The notes under the pieces are model-generated. The model was not told the DNA's origin, did no database searches, and was given only the letters and a program-made list of their open reading frames with translations. Made by a program: the position numbers and the translations under genes. This document shows positions 62,971 to 64,000 of a DNA stretch of 64,000 nt, one piece after another. Positions within the stretch are counted from its first letter, which is position 1. Every line of letters begins with the position of its first letter. The DNA comes from Petrolisthes cinctipes. Its lineage: Eukaryota; Arthropoda; Malacostraca; Decapoda; Porcellanidae. The stretch lies in contig JAWQEG010000003.1 in NCBI GenBank assembly GCA_033782935.1, positions 5,096,501 through 5,160,500 on the forward strand, in the 5' to 3' direction.

Positions 62971-64000
62971 CGACTTTTGGGCACCTAAAAGATCGATTTT
63001 CAGTATGTTTTGAGCATGTATTTTGAAAATACTCTAACACGGAGTAGGCATGTACAGATCGCTTCTGGGACCCCTAAATATCGAATTTTCTGGTGTTTTG
63101 GGACTGAATTTGAGATATCGACTTTTTGGCACCTAAAAGATCGATTTTTAGCATGTTTTTAGCCTATATTTTGAAAATATTCTAGCACTGTACAGATTGC
63201 TTCTGGGACCCCAAAATATTGAATTTTCGGGTGTTTTGAGCCTGAATTTGAGATATAAACGGGTACAGAAGATACATGCACATATTGACTTTGGGCACCA
63301 AAAATATCGATTTTCAGCATGTTTTGGGCCTGAATTTTGAAAATACTCTAACACGGAGTAGGCATGTACAGATCGCTTCTGGGACCCCAAAATATCGAAT
63401 TTTCGGGTGTTTAGGGCCAGAATTTGAGATATAAACGGGTACAGAAGATGCATGCACATATCGACTTTTGGGCACCTAAAAGATCGATTTTCAGTATGTT
63501 TTTGGCCTGTATTTTGAAAATACTCTAACACGGAGTAGGCATGTACAGATACTTTCTGGGACCTCTAAATATCGAATTTTCGGGTGTTTTGGGACTGAAT
63601 TTGAGATATCGATTTTTTGGCACCTAAAATGTCGATTTTTAGCATGTTTTAAGCCTATATTTTGAAAATATTCTAGCACTGTGTAGGCATGTACAGATTG
63701 CTTCTGGGACCCCAAAATATTGAATTTTCGGGTGTTTTGAGCCTGAATTTGAGATATAAACGGGTACAGAAGATACATGCACATATTGACTTTGGGCATC
63801 TAAAATATCGATTTTCATCATGTTTTGGGCCTGTATTTTGAAAATACTCTAACACTGAGTAGGCATGTACAGATTGCTTCTGGGACCCCAAAATATTGAA
63901 TTTTCGGGTGTTTTGAGCCTGAATTTGAGATATAAACGGGTACTGAAGATGCATGCACATATCGACTTTTGTGCACCTAAAAGATCGATTTTCAGTATGT
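62971..64000. repeat. Ordinary trimers to the window edge
   Basis: Anchors at 63182 (491 bp, CTAGCACTGTACAG) and 63673 follow. The last complete monomer is the M1 63673-63848, and the window ends inside an M2. Nothing indicates that the array stops here. TTTTCATCATG near 63815 links this end with the 48.77, 53.39, 57.20 and 61.32 kb copies. Confidence 0.85.

Larger units (their letters stand above)
1..64000. repeat. Satellite DNA array, higher-order, entire window
   Basis: The window is a continuous head-to-tail array of related monomers of 176, 177 and 148 bp, with shorter deletion forms. Every monomer carries the same ordered landmarks: CTTCTGGGACC, then AAATATCGAATTTTCGGG or its TG variant, then GGCACC, then ATCGATTTT, then TTTTGAAAATA. 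I saw no inverted monomer and no non-satellite sequence. Counting from the CTAG-type M3/M1 boundary gives 136 anchors, the first at 395 and the last at 63673, with mean spacing near 470 bp. One representative M2 has 66 G+C in 177 bases (37%). The known role of such arrays is structural: centromere or heterochromatin DNA. Which of these applies here is inference. Confidence 0.97.

Noticed and set aside
1..64000. CRISPR array.
   Set aside because: Regular repeats are present, but there are no unique spacers: the whole period is repeated. No cas genes are present.
1..64000. Retroelement, LTR, terminal inverted repeat or target-site duplication inside the array.
   Set aside because: None was seen on reading the window; all irregularities are explained by gain, loss or exchange of monomers.
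1..64000. Naming a species or known satellite family.
   Set aside because: I do not recognise the monomer with confidence, and 170-180-bp satellites are common in plants and animals. A database search would be needed.
1..64000. tRNA, rRNA or other structured RNA gene, including the 5S type often found in tandem arrays.
   Set aside because: The unit lacks 5S rRNA or tRNA box A/B landmarks, the T-rich termination and coding-sized conserved core expected of such arrays.

Overview
The whole 64 kb window is one uninterrupted eukaryotic satellite DNA array. I found no gene, RNA gene, mobile element or unique sequence in it. By hand count there are about 389 complete tandem monomers plus a partial one at each edge. 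All are head-to-tail in the same orientation, and one sampled monomer has about 37% G+C. Arrays of this size and texture are typical of centromeric or other constitutive heterochromatin. The species cannot be named from the sequence. Many monomer differences are C/T or G/A changes at CpG sites, which suggests a host that methylates CpG.

Basic structure. I used the tetranucleotide CTAG/CTAA just after the TTTTGAAAATA motif as the monomer start. Three monomer classes follow each other: M1 (176 bp, or 166 bp in a form lacking 10 bp), M2 (177 bp) and M3 (148 bp, the only class starting CTAG, which explains M3-to-M1 anchors). M1+M2+M3 form a 501-bp (or 491-bp) trimer. Two trimer types, I and II, often alternate to give a 1,002-bp hexamer. 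The 177-bp monomer is itself a diverged tandem pair of half-units of about 88-89 bp. I located 136 CTAG-type anchors. Of the 135 intervals between them, 99 are trimers, 27 are dimers (about 323-326 or 315 bp), 6 are tetramers (about 668-679 bp) and 3 carry internal deletions.

Layout. 1-2.0 kb: 491-bp trimers. 2.0-7.4 kb: irregular 501-bp trimers with deletions and hybrid monomers. 7.4-10.0 kb: a 1,317-bp tandem duplication. 10.45-20.9 kb: nested duplications of 1,976 bp and about 4,159 bp. 20.9-26.3 kb: mixed, including 827-bp five-monomer repeats. 26.3-28.5 kb: 491-bp trimers again. 28.5-32.1 kb: two copies of an 1,829-bp eleven-monomer repeat. 32.1-39.2 kb: mixed, starting with a half-monomer deletion. 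39.2-41.2 kb: a 992-bp tandem duplication. 41.2-47.6 kb: mixed 501/491 trimers. 47.6-63.0 kb: long overlapping duplications with offsets of 1,818, 2,810, 6,121, 7,113 and 8,105/7,929 bp, the last part a patchwork of three older segments. 63.0-64.0 kb: ordinary trimers running off the window.

There is no gene network to describe. The interest lies in the evolutionary record: half-unit ancestry, repeated short deletions at the same positions, CpG decay that separates monomer classes, a conserved dyad whose outer pair has changed together, and layered segmental duplications whose relative order can be read from shared private variants. All coordinates come from reading by eye; duplication boundaries are approximate to tens of bases.
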